NCBI GenBank assembly: GCA_947179155.2
Contig: OX359281.1
Coordinates: 43,365,967 to 43,429,966 of the forward strand
Source of the DNA: Hedera helix
Taxonomy: Eukaryota > Streptophyta > Magnoliopsida > Apiales > Araliaceae
Reading direction: 5' to 3'
Length of the DNA stretch: 64,000 nucleotides
The notes under the pieces were generated by a model. That model made no database searches, was not told where the DNA came from, and saw only the letters and a program-made list of their open reading frames with translations. Of this stretch, positions 1 to 10,366 are shown piece by piece. The translations under genes were made by a program, and so were the position numbers. How positions within the stretch are numbered: the first letter of the stretch is position 1; each line of letters begins with the position of its first letter.

Positions 1-4
1 CAGT

Positions 5-16
5 TGGCATCAGAGC
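5..16 (+). promoter_or_regulatory. Primer-binding site for minus-strand DNA synthesis
   Basis: TGGCATCAGAGC differs by one base from TGGTATCAGAGC, the usual plant primer-binding site complementary to the 3' end of initiator methionine tRNA. It sits where expected, directly after the presumed end of the 5' LTR. Confidence 0.85.
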
Positions 17-202
17 TTAGGGATATGGTCTTTAATGGAGATCTGGGGTTAGAACTAGGAGGGGAGAGACGAATAGAATCAGTCACTAGTGTGTCCTACC
101 TAAATTAGATTTTATTATCTAATGAGTTGATTTGAATATAGGGACATGAAGTGATGAGTCAGTTTGTTTAAACTAACATTTATTTTGTGACCACAGTTTA
201 GT

Positions 203-3200
203 ATGGCATCTGGAAATCAAGAGGTTAACTACGAAATACCCGATGCGAATGTAGCCGAAAATCAAGAAGCCACAAACAATCCTCCTGCCAACTCAGGAAA
301 TAATATTCCTGATAACATGATGAATGATGGATTCTTTAGGAATTTCATGCAGTTCATGCAGAATCAGGCAAGAGGAAATCCAGTTAACAATAACGGTAGA
401 AACGCTGGTAATTTGAGGATGATCACTGTCAAGCAATTTAAAGAATTGGGACCACCTGAATTCCACGGGAAGCCTGACCCACTCAAAGCGGAGGCATGGC
501 TGAAGCAGACGACAAAAATACTTGATGTCCTACAATGCGCTGATGATCAGAAGGTGCCCTTTGCTACCTTTATGTTTCGAGGTGAGGCGGATCACTGGTG
601 GGAAGCGGTAAAACGTATCCACCCTTCAGCACTTGAGATGTCTTGGACAGAATTCCAAGAGCTATTTAATGAAAAGTACTTCCCAGAAAGCATCCGCCAT
701 ATGAAGGAAGTGGAATTCATTAAGCTGGAGCAGGGAAACATGACAGTTTCTCAATATGAAGCTAAGTTTGCTGAACTGTCTCGTTTTGCGACTCATCTAG
801 TAGATGACGAAGCACGGATGAGTCGGATGTTCTTACGTGGTCTAAGATTCGAAATCCGTCAACAACTTAGCTCTCATAAATTTAGTTTGTATTCAGATGT
901 TGTTGATAGGGCTCAAAGGGTGGAGCAAACAGATGAAAAATTACAGCCAAGAGTCAATGATCAGAGAAATGATAACAACCACAGGAACGAGAACCATCGA
1001 GGAGGTAACCAACACTTCGGTGGTAATTCCACATCAAATAACAGAAGAGGAGAATCCAGTGGGAACAATTTCAAAAGAAAGAGATTCCATAATAATTATG
1101 GAAGGGCACCAGTACCAGCACCAGCACCGACCCCAGTTTCAAGGGGAGAAGATCGACCACCAGTGAGATGCTATAGGTGTGGTCAGGAAGGTCACATCAG
1201 CCCAAACTGTACACTGCAGTCCAAAAAGTGCTACAGTTGTGGGAAAGAGGGTCATCTTGCGCGATTTTGTCCTGCCACAAAATCAAGTCCAGCTGCAGTG
1301 ATGATACCAAAAGCTAGCGCAGATAAGGGAAAATCTGTAGTTCAAGGGAGAGCTTTTGTTGTGACATCCCAAATGGCACGAAACTCGAACGAGGTGATAA
1401 CCGGTAAGCTATTCATAAATTCTCGTGAAGTCTACGCTTTGTTAGATACTGGTTCTACCCATTCTTTTATCTCACCTGCATGTGCTCAGCGTTTAAACTT
1501 AACTCCTGAAAATTTGGACTTTGACTTATCAGTTGAAACCCCATTAGGAGAAATGACCATTACATCTACTGTCTATAAATCTTGCCTAGTTCAAATCAAC
1601 AACCTCACATTACCTGTTGACCTTATTTCTTTGGAGATGCATGAATTTGATGTGATTTTAGGAATTGATTGGTTGACTACCCATCATGCTAAAATTGATT
1701 GTTTTCATAAGATTATTAGTTTTCATATTCCTAATCAACCTGTCATGCAAATTCAAGCAACTAAACCATTGAAATCTATAACTGTTATTTCTAGCCATAA
1801 AGCCATTCGTTTATTGAAAAACGGATGTCAAGCCTTTTTAGCTCATGTCACTGATTTGAACAAAAATACGTCAAACTTGAATGATATTCCCATTGTTAAT
1901 GAGTTTCCTGACGTTTTTTCGGAGGAACTTCCTGGTTTACCCCCAAACCGTGAAATTGAATTTTGTATTGATCTTGAACCTGGTACCAAGCCCATTTCCA
2001 AAACTCCATACCGAATGGCTCCCATTGAACTTCAAGAGTTAAAAGTCCAACTACAGGAATTGTTGGATACTGGTTTCATTCGTCCGAGTGCATCACCTTG
2101 GGGTGCTCCTGTTCTATTTGTGAAGAAGAAAGACGGGAGTATAAGATTGTGCATTGACTACCGAGAATTGAACCATGTCACCATCAAAAACAGGTATCCG
2201 TTACCTCGAATTGATGACATGTTTGATCAATTACAAGGTGCTCAACATTTCTCAAAGATTGATCTCCGTTCTGGATATCATCAGTTAAAGGTTAAAGCTG
2301 AGGACATTCCAAAGACTGCTTTCAGAACTCGTTATGGGCATTATGAGTTTTTAGTCATGCCTTTTGGACTAACCAATGCTCCTGCAGCTTTCATGGACAT
2401 GATGAACCGAATATTCAAGGAATATTTGGATCATTTTGTGGTTGTCTTTATTGATGACATCCTCATATACTCCAAAAGTCGTGAGGATCATGAACAACAC
2501 CTGAGATTGATACTCCAGAAGCTCCGTGAGAACAAATTATATGCCAAGTTGAAGAAATGTGAGTTCTGGCTTGAGGAGGTCACGTTTCTTGGGCATGTGA
2601 TTTCTAGTCAAGGAATATCAGTCGATCCTGCGAAGATTGAAACGGTACTAAATTGGGAACAACCTAAGACAGTAACAGAAGTCCGAAGTTTTCTGGGCCT
2701 AGCTGGTTATTATCGGAGATTCGTAGAAGGATTTTCTCGAATCGCCACTCCATTAACTCAGCTTACTCGGAAAAGCACAAAATTCATATGGAGCGAGCAA
2801 TGCGAGAAAAGTTTTCAAGAGCTTAAGAGGAGACTTGTTTCAGCTCCTGTTCTGACCATTCCATCAGGATCGGGAGAATTTGTCATATACAGCGATGCTT
2901 CAGGCAAAGGTCTAGGCTGTGTCCTTATGCAACATGGAAAGGTTATAGCCTATGCCTCTCGACAACTCAAAGATTATGAGAAAAATTACCCTACTCATGA
3001 TCTAGAGTTGGCAGCAGTCGTTTTCGCGTTGAAGATCTGGAGACACTACTTGTACGGAGAGAAAGTGGATATCTATACGGATCATAAAAGTCTCAAGTAT
3101 TTCTTCACCCAGAAGGAACTCAACATGCGACAACGACGTTGGCTTGAGCTGTTGAAGGATTATGATCACACAATCCAGTATCACCCGGGAAAGGCGAACG

Positions 3201-4834
3201 TTGTAGCTGACGCTTTGAGCAGAAAATCTTATGCGAGTACAAGTGCACTGCTGACAACACAAAAGTGTATTTTGTACGACTTGCAAAAGATGGAGATACA
3301 GCTAAAGACACCGGGGACCCACTCGAAGATTGCTCACGTGCGAGTAGAACCAGCTTTAATCGATAAAATTAAAGCTGCTCAAGCTACCGATCCGGAACTG
3401 ATAAACATGATAAAGAAAGTACAAGAAGGTACCATTCCCGAAGCAAGAATCGACGAGAAAGGAATAATTCGAGTCAACTCTCGACTCTGTGTTCCTAACG
3501 ATCCTGAATTAAAGCATAAAATCATGATGGAGGCACACAACACGCCTTTTGCAATCCACCCAGGAGGTACCAAGATGTATCGAGATCTTCGACATACATT
3601 TTGGTGGAACAATATGAAAAGGGAGATTGCAGAGTTTATCTCAAGGTGTCTAACTTGTCAACGTGTCAAGGCAGAGCATCAAGTACCTAAGGGTCCATTA
3701 CAACCACTTGAGGTTCCCGAATGGAAGTGGGAACACATCAATATGGATTTCGTGACGGGTCTTCCCAAAGTTTCTCAAGGCTTAGATGCAATTTGGGTCA
3801 TCGTAGATAGATTGACCAAATCCGCTCATTTCTTGCCTATACGAGAAAACTTTTCACTTGAACGTCTTGCCGGTATGTACATAAATGAGATCGTGAGATT
3901 GCATGGCATGCCAGTTTCCATAGTTTCTGATCGAGATCCTAGATTCACTTCACGCTTTTGGATCAGTCTACAAAAAGCTATGGGCACTGAACTACGTTTT
4001 AGTTCTGCATACCATCCTCAAACGGACGGACAATCGGAAAGGACGATCCAGACCCTCGAAGATCTTTTGAGACTTTGCGTACTAGATTTCAAAGGAAGTT
4101 GGGATAAGTACTTGCCATTGGTGGAATTTTCCTACAACAACAGTTACCAAGCAAGTATAGGTATGGCTCCATTCGAGGCTTTATATGGACGCAAGTGTCG
4201 CTCTCCAGTATGTTGGAATGAGGTAGGAGAAGCAAAACTGTTGGGACCCGAGTTGGTACGCTTGACGACCGAAAAGATCCAAATGATCCGACAACGAATA
4301 CAGACAGCACAAGAACGACAAAAGAGTTATGCCGATCTTCATCGGAGAGATGAGAGATTCAACGTCGGAGATCATGTATTCTTACGTGTTTCTCCATGGA
4401 AAGGGGTTACGAGATTCGGAAAGAGAGGAAAACTCAACCCTCGATTTATTGGCCCATTTGAAATCCTCGATCGGGTGGGAACTGTAGCTTACAGACTAGC
4501 CTTACCACCAAGTATGTCTCGCATCCATAACGTTTTTCACATATCTATGTTACGTAAATATGTGAAGGACCCAAACCACGTCATTGAGTTAGAACCAGAC
4601 GTTATAGCAGAAGATTTAACGTATGAGGAAGTACCTGTTAAGATCCTAGATAAGAAGGAGCAGATCTTACGCTCAAAGGTTATACCTCAAGTTAAGGTTT
4701 TATGGAGGAACCAAGATATTGAGGAAATGACCTGGGAGCTAGAATCTGAGATGAAGTCTAGGTATCCATACCTCTTCGAAATGCCAGGTACGTCAATTTC
4801 GGGGACGAAATTTCATAAGGAGGGGAGGTTGTAA
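203..4834 (+). CDS. Gag-pol polyprotein of Ty3/gypsy chromovirus
   Basis: The polyprotein has 1543 codons. Visible domains in order are: retrotransposon gag (about residues 80-240); two CX2CX4HX4C zinc knuckles (323-336 and 343-356); aspartic protease with DTGSTHSFIS (active-site D415); reverse transcriptase with VVFIDDILIYS (catalytic D751/D752); RNase H starting near YSDASGKG, with TDHKSLKYF further on; integrase with an HHCC zinc finger ending in CLTCQ; and a DDE core (D1182, D1243, E1279, giving D-35-E spacing). The last 60 residues look like a chromodomain, which in this lineage directs integration towards marked chromatin. All catalytic residues that I looked for are present, so the enzyme could be intact. 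The frame reads through the polypurine tract and stops at TAA inside the first five LTR bases. The start is the first ATG of the frame, about 190 bases after the primer-binding site. Confidence 0.95.
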   Translation: MASGNQEVNYEIPDANVAENQEATNNPPANSGNNIPDNMMNDGFFRNFMQFMQNQARGNPVNNNGRNAGNLRMITVKQFKELGPPEFHGKPDPLKAEAWLKQTTKILDVLQCADDQKVPFATFMFRGEADHWWEAVKRIHPSALEMSWTEFQELFNEKYFPESIRHMKEVEFIKLEQGNMTVSQYEAKFAELSRFATHLVDDEARMSRMFLRGLRFEIRQQLSSHKFSLYSDVVDRAQRVEQTDEKLQPRVNDQRNDNNHRNENHRGGNQHFGGNSTSNNRRGESSGNNFKRKRFHNNYGRAPVPAPAPTPVSRGEDRPPVRCYRCGQEGHISPNCTLQSKKCYSCGKEGHLARFCPATKSSPAAVMIPKASADKGKSVVQGRAFVVTSQMARNSNEVITGKLFINSREVYALLDTGSTHSFISPACAQRLNLTPENLDFDLSVETPLGEMTITSTVYKSCLVQINNLTLPVDLISLEMHEFDVILGIDWLTTHHAKIDCFHKIISFHIPNQPVMQIQATKPLKSITVISSHKAIRLLKNGCQAFLAHVTDLNKNTSNLNDIPIVNEFPDVFSEELPGLPPNREIEFCIDLEPGTKPISKTPYRMAPIELQELKVQLQELLDTGFIRPSASPWGAPVLFVKKKDGSIRLCIDYRELNHVTIKNRYPLPRIDDMFDQLQGAQHFSKIDLRSGYHQLKVKAEDIPKTAFRTRYGHYEFLVMPFGLTNAPAAFMDMMNRIFKEYLDHFVVVFIDDILIYSKSREDHEQHLRLILQKLRENKLYAKLKKCEFWLEEVTFLGHVISSQGISVDPAKIETVLNWEQPKTVTEVRSFLGLAGYYRRFVEGFSRIATPLTQLTRKSTKFIWSEQCEKSFQELKRRLVSAPVLTIPSGSGEFVIYSDASGKGLGCVLMQHGKVIAYASRQLKDYEKNYPTHDLELAAVVFALKIWRHYLYGEKVDIYTDHKSLKYFFTQKELNMRQRRWLELLKDYDHTIQYHPGKANVVADALSRKSYASTSALLTTQKCILYDLQKMEIQLKTPGTHSKIAHVRVEPALIDKIKAAQATDPELINMIKKVQEGTIPEARIDEKGIIRVNSRLCVPNDPELKHKIMMEAHNTPFAIHPGGTKMYRDLRHTFWWNNMKREIAEFISRCLTCQRVKAEHQVPKGPLQPLEVPEWKWEHINMDFVTGLPKVSQGLDAIWVIVDRLTKSAHFLPIRENFSLERLAGMYINEIVRLHGMPVSIVSDRDPRFTSRFWISLQKAMGTELRFSSAYHPQTDGQSERTIQTLEDLLRLCVLDFKGSWDKYLPLVEFSYNNSYQASIGMAPFEALYGRKCRSPVCWNEVGEAKLLGPELVRLTTEKIQMIRQRIQTAQERQKSYADLHRRDERFNVGDHVFLRVSPWKGVTRFGKRGKLNPRFIGPFEILDRVGTVAYRLALPPSMSRIHNVFHISMLRKYVKDPNHVIELEPDVIAEDLTYEEVPVKILDKKEQILRSKVIPQVKVLWRNQDIEEMTWELESEMKSRYPYLFEMPGTSISGTKFHKEGRL
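4817..4829 (+). promoter_or_regulatory. Polypurine tract
   Basis: The purine-rich run AAGGAGGGGAGG directly precedes the LTR start at 4830. This is the normal plus-strand primer position. It is also coding, giving the last residues KEGR of the gag-pol frame. Confidence 0.8.
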
Positions 4835-5775
4835 GACCCCGAATTTTATGAAATATAAAATTTAATTTTCTTCATATATATTTTTTCATGAAACAGTAAG
4901 TGGTTAAATTGGCAAAGTTAAAAGTTAAAGATGTTCCGTGCAAATTATACCTTGTCGGGGAATATTCTTTTTGTCGGGGAATATTCGTTCTGCCCGTACG
5001 ACGGCGCAATATAATATTCGTGTCGTACGACGGCGCCGAAATAACTAATTAGTGGTGGACCCACAACGGAATATTTGTCGGAGATAGAAAACGACATAAG
5101 TAACCTTTTTAAATAAAAATAGTCAACGGAACTGTTAAAATACCGGTGATAAAAGAATAGTAGCATACGGTAGTTTATGGTATTTTCTGTAGCACACGGT
5201 ACTCTATAGTAGCACACGGTATTGCACAGTGTCTTATATTATTGATCTGATAATTGACACCGTAACTGTTGCACATCATTTCATCAATAATTGTCGCTGC
5301 ATAATATTTTATATTATCAATTCAATAATTGTTGCTACACAATATTTTGCATTATTGATTCAATAATTGTCATTACACTGTATTTCATATCATTGAGTCA
5401 ATAATTGTTGCTGCACTGTTTTTTAAAATTATTGAACCAAATAATTGTCACAGTAGCAAATACACAGTAATTTATATTATTAAATTAATAATAATCTGTA
5501 GCGTGTTTATTATATTATTGTTGTAACATTATTTTATTTAATATGCAAGACCCATAGGAAGAAAAAAAAAAAATAAAAAAAAAATAATAAAAAATTTAAT
5601 TTATTTTTATTTTTCTAAATAGTAACATGTGGACCCTACGTGGGGGCCACATGTAAATTAACATGTGAAATTGTTGCTGGAGGAGTTAGGCAGCATGCGC
5701 TGCCAGAATTGAAATTTGATGCTGGCGTGCTGCCAGCAACTCACCTACCAACTCGCATAGTAACTTCTTTTCTCC

Positions 5776-5784
5776 TATAAATAG
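5776..5784 (+). promoter_or_regulatory. LTR TATA box
   Basis: TATAAATAG in a CT-rich context (tctccTATAAATAG) is a near-consensus plant TATA box. By homology of position it marks the U3/R boundary, with transcription expected about 30 bases downstream. No other equally good TATA box was seen in the LTR. Confidence 0.65.
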
Positions 5785-6373
5785 ATTGCTCAGCTGAATA
5801 GAAAAATCACACCTAAAACATAAAATTTTTCTATAAGAATTTTATGAGTTTTCTCTGAGAATAGTAAGGTTATTTTGAGAGTTTGAAAGCCAAAAGGAGT
5901 GCAGAAATTTTTCAAGTAAGTCTTTTATTAAAGAGTAGTAATTTCATAAATTCATATATTTCGCGGTATTCACAAAACTTCCTTTAGAAGACTCTTCTAT
6001 TAGAAGATTCATTTTTAAAAGCTTTTTTTAGAAGATTTATTTTGAAATATTATTTTAAAAACTATTTGAAAGTTGTTATATTATACTACAAAAAATTATG
6101 TTAAATATATATAATTTTGATAGTTCATAATATACGAGTTATTATACACTTTGAAATTTATATGTGGTAATTACTAATTTATATTATAAATATATAGGTT
6201 GATCAACCTCATTTAAATCAATATCCAGTTACGTGTTAAGGTAAGGGGTATCACTCTTTTCATCATCATAAATGGATATTATTTTCTTTCTTACTTGAAG
6301 GGATTATCATTATTTGATTCTCGAAAATAATATCGTTTCTTTCTTGTGCCATTTATTTCCATGTATTAAATTG

Positions 6374-6626
6374 TGGGAATAACCTTACGGCGCGGTTTAC
6401 CGCCTGTTGGTGAATAACTTTTTTTATTCATTCCTTATTAATCTTTGAGAATAACCTTACGGTGCGGATTACGCCTGTTTGGTGAATAACTCTTCGTGTT
6501 CAAATTCTATTAAATTGTGGGAATAACCTTACGGTGCGGATTACGCCTGTTTGGTGAATAACTCTTCGTATTCAAATTGATGGGAATAACCTTACGGCGC
6601 GGATTATCGCCTGTTGGTGAATAACC
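6374..6626 (+). repeat. Four-copy 45-bp minisatellite in the LTR
   Basis: Four copies of a unit of about 45 bp start near 6374, 6447, 6517 and 6581. Each contains gaataaccttacgg, then a G/C-rich core (cgcggtttaccgcctg or a variant), then ttggtgaataac, with short AT-rich spacers between copies. The core can pair with itself (gcggtttaccgc) as a small hairpin. Function is unknown. Confidence 0.85.
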
Positions 6627-9189
6627 CTTTTTATTTGTCTCGTGTGGAAATAATTTGTCTACACGAATTATCACATGATACTTTTATTCCATATTCGTAA
6701 GTGATATCATTTTCCTTTATACTCATAAGGGATACCATCTTTTTCATCTTCCATTATTCAAACATACTATGGTAAGGGATATTAATTCCATTCACCTTTT
6801 GTTAATCAAACCTGCTACGGTAAGGGATATTATTTTCTTTCATACACCTAAATCGAAACTTATTATGGAACTATTGCTTCTATAATTCCTGAAAATATTA
6901 TATGTTCCATAATAGTTGAATTTCATCATTTCAACTGAACCTTCCTATTTTCTGAACATTTCCATTGAACTATAATCGTTGTTCTGAACTATGAATCTTG
7001 AATATCATTTTTAAATTTCACTCCACATCATGTTGGCAATTTGGACATTATTTGAATCTGCACAAAGTAAACTTCCGATACTTATTGTTTATCCTGTTCT
7101 TCTGTTCATCATTTGTATCACTGTTATTTGTATTAATCATCAAGAATCAAGCTGTTGTGAATATCTGTGGCCGGGGGCACAGATGTGATATAATTGTTGA
7201 ACAGATGATAGGTTAAAGGCGATATACTAGGTTAAAGGCGATACATCTGTTCGGTGTCTTTTATGGCACGTGGTGAATGTTCTCTTTGGCCCGTAGTGCA
7301 AAGATGAACTGTTGGTTGGTATGATTATGACCAAAGGCTGAATCTGGTATAATCATGACCGTTGGTGTTATATTGAATGTCTTTGGCCCGTAGTGCAAAG
7401 ACGAACTGTTGATCTGCATGATTATGACCAGGAACTATGAAGTTGTATTATCTTGACTAATGGTATTTCAGATGATAAAAGTTGATGATATTTTTACTAA
7501 AAATAGAAGCGAGTGGACATTATAGTCTGCATTATTCTTCTAATAGATTGCTCATTCCGCTGCTATTATTGATCTGAACGTTGTTTAAGAATTTAACTGC
7601 AGTTTTTGATATAAACCTTGTAGTCTATTGTATTCTATCAAGAACTCAACTGTTGAAGGCTAATGATAAATTATTCGTCATTATCTTAGTCATGATATTT
7701 CTTACTGGGCTATTTGAGCTCACCCTTTCTTTTCGTTCCATTGTTTTTCAACAGGAGATGAGAACGTAACGGGGTCTAGCCGGGGAATGGAGTGAGAGTG
7801 CGGGGATAGCTATCATAGTCTTCACGTGTTATAAAATAGTGTGACAATAATAATGAAGACTTAGTTGTGTTGTATTATCCACTGTATTGTTGTACGTTGT
7901 ATTTCATTGTAATAATTTTGTTGTAGTCTTTTGACGACTCAAGTTTGGGCTGTGTGGGCCTAGATTTGGGGGCGTCACATTCTGTTCGACGCTGGTCATC
8001 ATAAGATAGAGGCGGGTTTACAAGAGATGGATTATCAGCAACTGGGAGACCGGTAGATTCATTCCTCTTCCAGAGAATGTAAACCAAAGAAGCAATAGTT
8101 CGGCACAGAACTTTGACAAAGTTGTATAAGCCATCACCAAGGATCATGGCAATGGCGATGAATACCTGTGTGTATAATGCGCTTAGTTTAATTATAAACT
8201 ATTCAATTATAAAAGGAAAATTCTAGGTAATTAGACAGAAGCTAAGCTTTACCCTGTAGAACAAGGTTGGACTGTACAGTACAATCCTGTAGAGCTAGTT
8301 ACCTAGCATTACTCATCATAAAAAGAAGAGGAAACACATACTTGGAATTAAATAAAGTACCTTGTAACCTTGGATACCACGCAGGCTAGTTGAGCTGAGG
8401 CCTTCGGGGTACCAATCACCCTGTCTGGTTTCTATAAGAGGCCACATAACACCCCATGAGAGAAGTCCTCCAATCAACACGGATACGTTTATGATATAGG
8501 GACAAATCATTCCAACTCCAACATAAGTAGCCGAGAAATCAAAGTAAAACATGTACTTAAGCGATGAATAAGTTAATTACATAGAATAAATTAGCAACTA
8601 AAGTATGAATGTTGTATTAGTGAAAGAGTTATATGCATACTTGTGGGCATATGCTTTCATTCCGAATGTAGGAAAGTTTGAGAATCCACAATCATCACCA
8701 GCAGTGAAAAACCATTGGAAAAAACCCCACAAGAAGCTGAATGAAAAGAAGTTGCCTAATACTCTCACTTGTTTCCTACATCATATTGTATAATTATGAA
8801 ATTTTAAACTTTTAAACAGCTGAAAATAAAACAAGTAATGTAGATGGTGCATTACTTTGCTAACTTAGCGCCTTCAGGAGTGTGGAAACTGTTGATAAGA
8901 TGTGCAGTTGCAGTTCCACTTGGATATGTTAATTTGAAGTCTATGATCATAATCTGAAACCAAGCTCATGATTTTAGGATTTTTTTTTCCCCACAAATTT
9001 AAGTTTTCAGTTTCATATGATTAAAAATACAAAAAAAAAGAAAAAAAAAAGAAGTCGATAACCAAAATCATGGTTTGTTAAGTAACTGTCAAGTCTATTG
9101 AAATCAATCTCTTTTATGAATGTTCCGCGAAAATTGTCACCAAGTTTCTTGAACTTCAGTTTTGGTTTAGTGTATGGTTGGTTACATAG

Positions 9190-9380
9190 GGTTTAATGCG
9201 TTTGGTGCATTTGGAAGTCAAAACACACTTAAAATCTTGTTCATCTAAAAACAGCTTAATTTAAACGCATCTTATTTAACTCAAAAGGCCGTTTTTGAAG
9301 GTCAAACGCTATGCACCAAATGGTGTGGTGCGAATGGTGCAAATGTTACCGCCCTAAACGCTAACGAACAAACCCATAGT
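9190..9380. repeat. Imperfect inverted repeat in YSL intron 2, possible MITE
   Basis: A left arm with gcgtttggtgcatttggaag and a right arm with aaggtcaaacgctatgcaccaa pair imperfectly around a 100-bp centre. The outer sequences (tagggtttaatgcg near 9188 and cgccctaaacgctaac near 9351) also pair. This looks like an old foldback element. No clear target duplication was found. Confidence 0.35.
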
Positions 9381-10338
9381 AATAAAGGTTTGTAAGAGGT
9401 GCTCAATCACCGACATATAATGCACAAAGCATAAGACTGATGACATAAAAATTGTGAATACCTCTCTTTTCAACATATATAATTAAGCATATCTTTCGTA
9501 GAGGCACGACGGAGAAGAGACCTAGAAAGCTTACTACAAAGAGAAAGCCAATCATCCAACTTAATTTAGGGTTCATATAGTCTAGGCCATCTTTGGTCTC
9601 TCCTGATTGCTTGGCAATGTCTTCACTCATCCCATAAAGGTAACTCCCAAAGCCTCCTATATACCAAACAACAAAACAAAAACTTTTAGGTAAAATTCAT
9701 AACAAATAAGAGATTTAAAATAAAAAATATAAATAATAATAAATAAATAAGCATATCCAAAATCATAGCATAGAAAATTAGTTAACATGACTTTTGTTTA
9801 TTTAGCACTTGCCACGCATGGATGCCTATGCTCAAGAACAGAGCATCCTCTGTTTCAAAAGTTTGGAGCAATTTTGGCATTTTTTTCTCATAGAAGGTAT
9901 GATTAAATAATTATCAAATCCTCATGAAAAAAATTGTTGAAAAAATCATTAATGTACTTCTTATTAAAGTTGTAATCGCTTATAACTAGATTGCTGAAAT
10001 AATCAGGAAGAACTGTGATATTAAATCATTAAAAATTATTCATGTTGCTAAAATATATGAAAAGAAAATGTAACTAGTATCATCATATGAGGACATTGTA
10101 GCTGTTAGTATGATATCTTGAGGGTGAAAGAGTCTAAATGTATGGTTCCGGTAAGTAACTTTAAATAATTCAAAAAAGAAACTTTTGGCTTATTTATTGT
10201 TTGTATCATCATAGTTTGTTTTACTTATCAATTCAACTTTTAGTACAAGTTCATTACCAACCTTTCATACCAGCGGTCATTGTCCTGGTTATTAAGTTCT
10301 TTTGGATAGTTTCACCCATTTGAGTACATACAATCTAA

Positions 10339-10366
10339 TACTCCCTCCGTCCCACAAAAGACGTTA
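10339..10366 (+). mobile_element. Stowaway-like MITE terminus (remnant) in YSL intron 1
   Basis: TACTCCCTCCGTCCCAC matches the well-known end of Stowaway (Tc1/mariner-derived) plant MITEs, with the TA target at its outer edge. I found no matching opposite end in the following 300 bases, so it is either a truncated element or a degenerate one. Confidence 0.45.

Larger units (their letters stand above)
1..7979 (+). mobile_element. Tekay/Del-type Ty3/gypsy LTR retrotransposon (chromovirus), 5' LTR outside window
   Basis: The order seen is primer-binding site (5-16), leader, a single gag-pol ORF (203-4834), polypurine tract (about 4817-4829) and 3' LTR (4830-7979). The first two bases of the window (CA) may be the last two of the 5' LTR, because the primer-binding site follows two bases later. 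Integrase lies after reverse transcriptase/RNase H, which defines Ty3/gypsy, and the C-terminal tail resembles a chromodomain. The long LTR and single frame fit the Tekay/Del lineage. The frame has no stop or frameshift, so the insertion may be fairly recent. The element is inserted in a YSL transporter gene whose coding sequence resumes at 7980. LTR identity and the left target duplication cannot be checked here. Confidence 0.93.
4830..7979 (+). repeat. 3' LTR of the Tekay-type element (3150 bp)
   Basis: The LTR begins TGTAAGACCCC and ends GGGGCGTCACA, which form imperfect terminal inverted repeats with the standard TG...CA ends. Coding sequence of the interrupted YSL gene starts on the next base (7980). 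The LTR contains a TATA box (5776), an A-rich tract (about 5561-5600) and a four-copy minisatellite (6374-6626). A 3-kb LTR is long but normal for Tekay/Del elements. A 5-bp target duplication would read TTCTG (7980-7984), but the other copy lies outside the window. Confidence 0.9.

Noticed and set aside
9480..9492. YSL intron 2 as a U12 AT-AC intron
   Set aside because: ATATGCTT departs from the U12 donor ATATCCTT, the intron ends in a normal TTTCAG with AG, and no good U12 branch site lies 10-20 bases before it.
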